From NCBI RefSeq assembly GCF_020866925.1, contig NZ_JAJGAK010000001.1, forward strand, positions 1,470,189 to 1,534,188: a stretch of 64,000 bases of DNA. Reading direction: 5' to 3'. Source of the stretch: Noviluteimonas lactosilytica. Lineage in GTDB: Bacteria; Pseudomonadota; Gammaproteobacteria; Xanthomonadales; Xanthomonadaceae. The stretch's first letter is position 1; each line of letters begins with the position of its first letter. The position numbers and the translations under genes were made by a program. The notes beneath the pieces were generated by a model. That model was given only the letters and a program-made list of their open reading frames with translations. It did no database searches and was not told where the DNA came from. Of the stretch, positions 63,325 to 64,000 are shown piece by piece.

Positions 63325-64000
63325 ATGCGCGAGCCCGAGCTCAATCCGTCTCCGTCCCCCGGCGACGCCGTCCACGCGACGACCTGCTACATGTGCGCGT
63401 GCCGTTGCGGCATCAAGGTGTGGACCCTGGACGGGCGCATCCGCTACATCCAGGGCAATCCCGATCACCCGGTGAACCGCGGCGTCCTGTGCGCGAAGGG
63501 GTCGGCCGGGATCATGCAGCACTATTCGCCGGCGCGGCTGACGCGCCCGTTGCTGCGCACGGGCGAACGCGGCAAGGGCGAGTTCAAGGAAATCGAGTGG
63601 GACGAGGCGATGCGGATCGCGACGTCCTGGCTCGCGCCGCTGCGCGCGAACAACCCCGATGCCCTCGCCTTCTTCACCGGCCGCGACCAGTCGCAGGCGC
63701 TCACCGGCTGGTGGGCGCAGCAGTTCGGCACGGTCAACTACGCGGCGCACGGCGGTTTCTGTTCGGTGAACATGGCCGCGGGCGGCTTGTACACGCTCGG
63801 CGGCTCGTTCTGGGAATTCGGCGAACCCGACTGGGACCACACGCAGTACCTGATGTTGTGGGGCGTCGCCGAGGACCACGATTCCAATCCGATCAAGCTC
63901 GGGCTCGGGAAGCTCAAGGCGCGCGGCGCGAAGATCGTCGCGGTCAATCCGGTGCGCACCGGTTATGGCGCGATCGCCGATGAATGGATCGGCATACGCC
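63325..64000 (+). CDS. Molybdopterin oxidoreductase, N-terminal part (3' end outside window)
   Basis: 225 complete codons are visible and the frame is open at the window end. The N-terminal [4Fe-4S] site is C21-x2-C24-x3-C28 ... C56 (CYMCACRCGI, GVLCAKG), as in formate dehydrogenase and nitrate reductase families. C146 in HGGFCSVNMA is placed where the Mo-ligand Cys or Sec of this superfamily lies. The substrate cannot be set from this fragment. No twin-Arg signal is seen, so it is likely cytoplasmic. It is divergent from the WYL regulator with a 42-bp gap. Confidence 0.88.
   Translation, partial: MREPELNPSPSPGDAVHATTCYMCACRCGIKVWTLDGRIRYIQGNPDHPVNRGVLCAKGSAGIMQHYSPARLTRPLLRTGERGKGEFKEIEWDEAMRIATSWLAPLRANNPDALAFFTGRDQSQALTGWWAQQFGTVNYAAHGGFCSVNMAAGGLYTLGGSFWEFGEPDWDHTQYLMLWGVAEDHDSNPIKLGLGKLKARGAKIVAVNPVRTGYGAIADEWIGIR

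Overview
The window is a 64 kb piece of a GC-rich (roughly two-thirds G+C) gammaproteobacterial chromosome, most likely from the Xanthomonadaceae (Lysobacter, Luteimonas or a relative). The clues are an Ax21-family outer-membrane protein, the gene order lptM-dapF-DUF484-xerC-hslV-hslU, a complete Mre/Rod elongation cluster, GTG starts, many ATGA overlaps and dispersed G-run intergenic repeats. The genus is an inference; no rRNA is present to confirm it. No tRNA, rRNA, CRISPR array, prophage or intact insertion sequence was found.

Layout. 1-2.9 kb: the 3' end of an AI-2E family permease, a HAD phosphatase and an M17 aminopeptidase. 3.0-6.5 kb (minus): an ABC-2 exporter co-transcribed with a DesK/DesR-like two-component system. 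6.8-12.3 kb (plus): a MacAB-like export system (adaptor, ATPase, two FtsX-type permeases) and a polysaccharide deacetylase. 12.4-18.3 kb: a membrane protein, DUF1272, two EamA exporters and DinB, an Lrp/AsnC regulator behind a palindrome, an orphan gene, a candidate small RNA and a shortened Ada protein. 18.4-22.8 kb (minus): tail-specific protease and lipA-lipB-ybeD.

22.9-32.0 kb (plus) is the most distinctive part. It encodes a ToxR-like membrane regulator, a YadA-type trimeric autotransporter, a secreted S8 protease and two translationally coupled beta-helix lipoproteins. It lies between ybeD-lipB-lipA and dacA, which are contiguous in E. coli, so it looks like an accessory surface module inserted into a cell-envelope cluster. 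32.1-41.7 kb (minus) is that cluster: mreB-mreC-mreD-mrdA-rodA, then mltB-rlpA and dacA, for peptidoglycan elongation, hydrolysis and trimming.

42-64 kb: an adenosine/PfkB kinase, a YbaK deacylase, an operon of M1 peptidase, alpha/beta hydrolase and lipoprotein, an Ax21-like barrel divergent from a DUF5916 barrel protein, ubiE, a cupin, hslVU, xerC-DUF484-dapF-lptM, two S9 peptidases, a small membrane protein, a patatin-like phospholipase with a WYL regulator, and the start of a molybdopterin oxidoreductase.

Across the window, five intergenic inverted repeats and one half copy share GGGAAAC- or GGGAAT-type G-run arms able in principle to form G-quadruplexes, usually right next to stop codons. 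A perfect 28-bp REP-like hairpin lies at 61340-61398.
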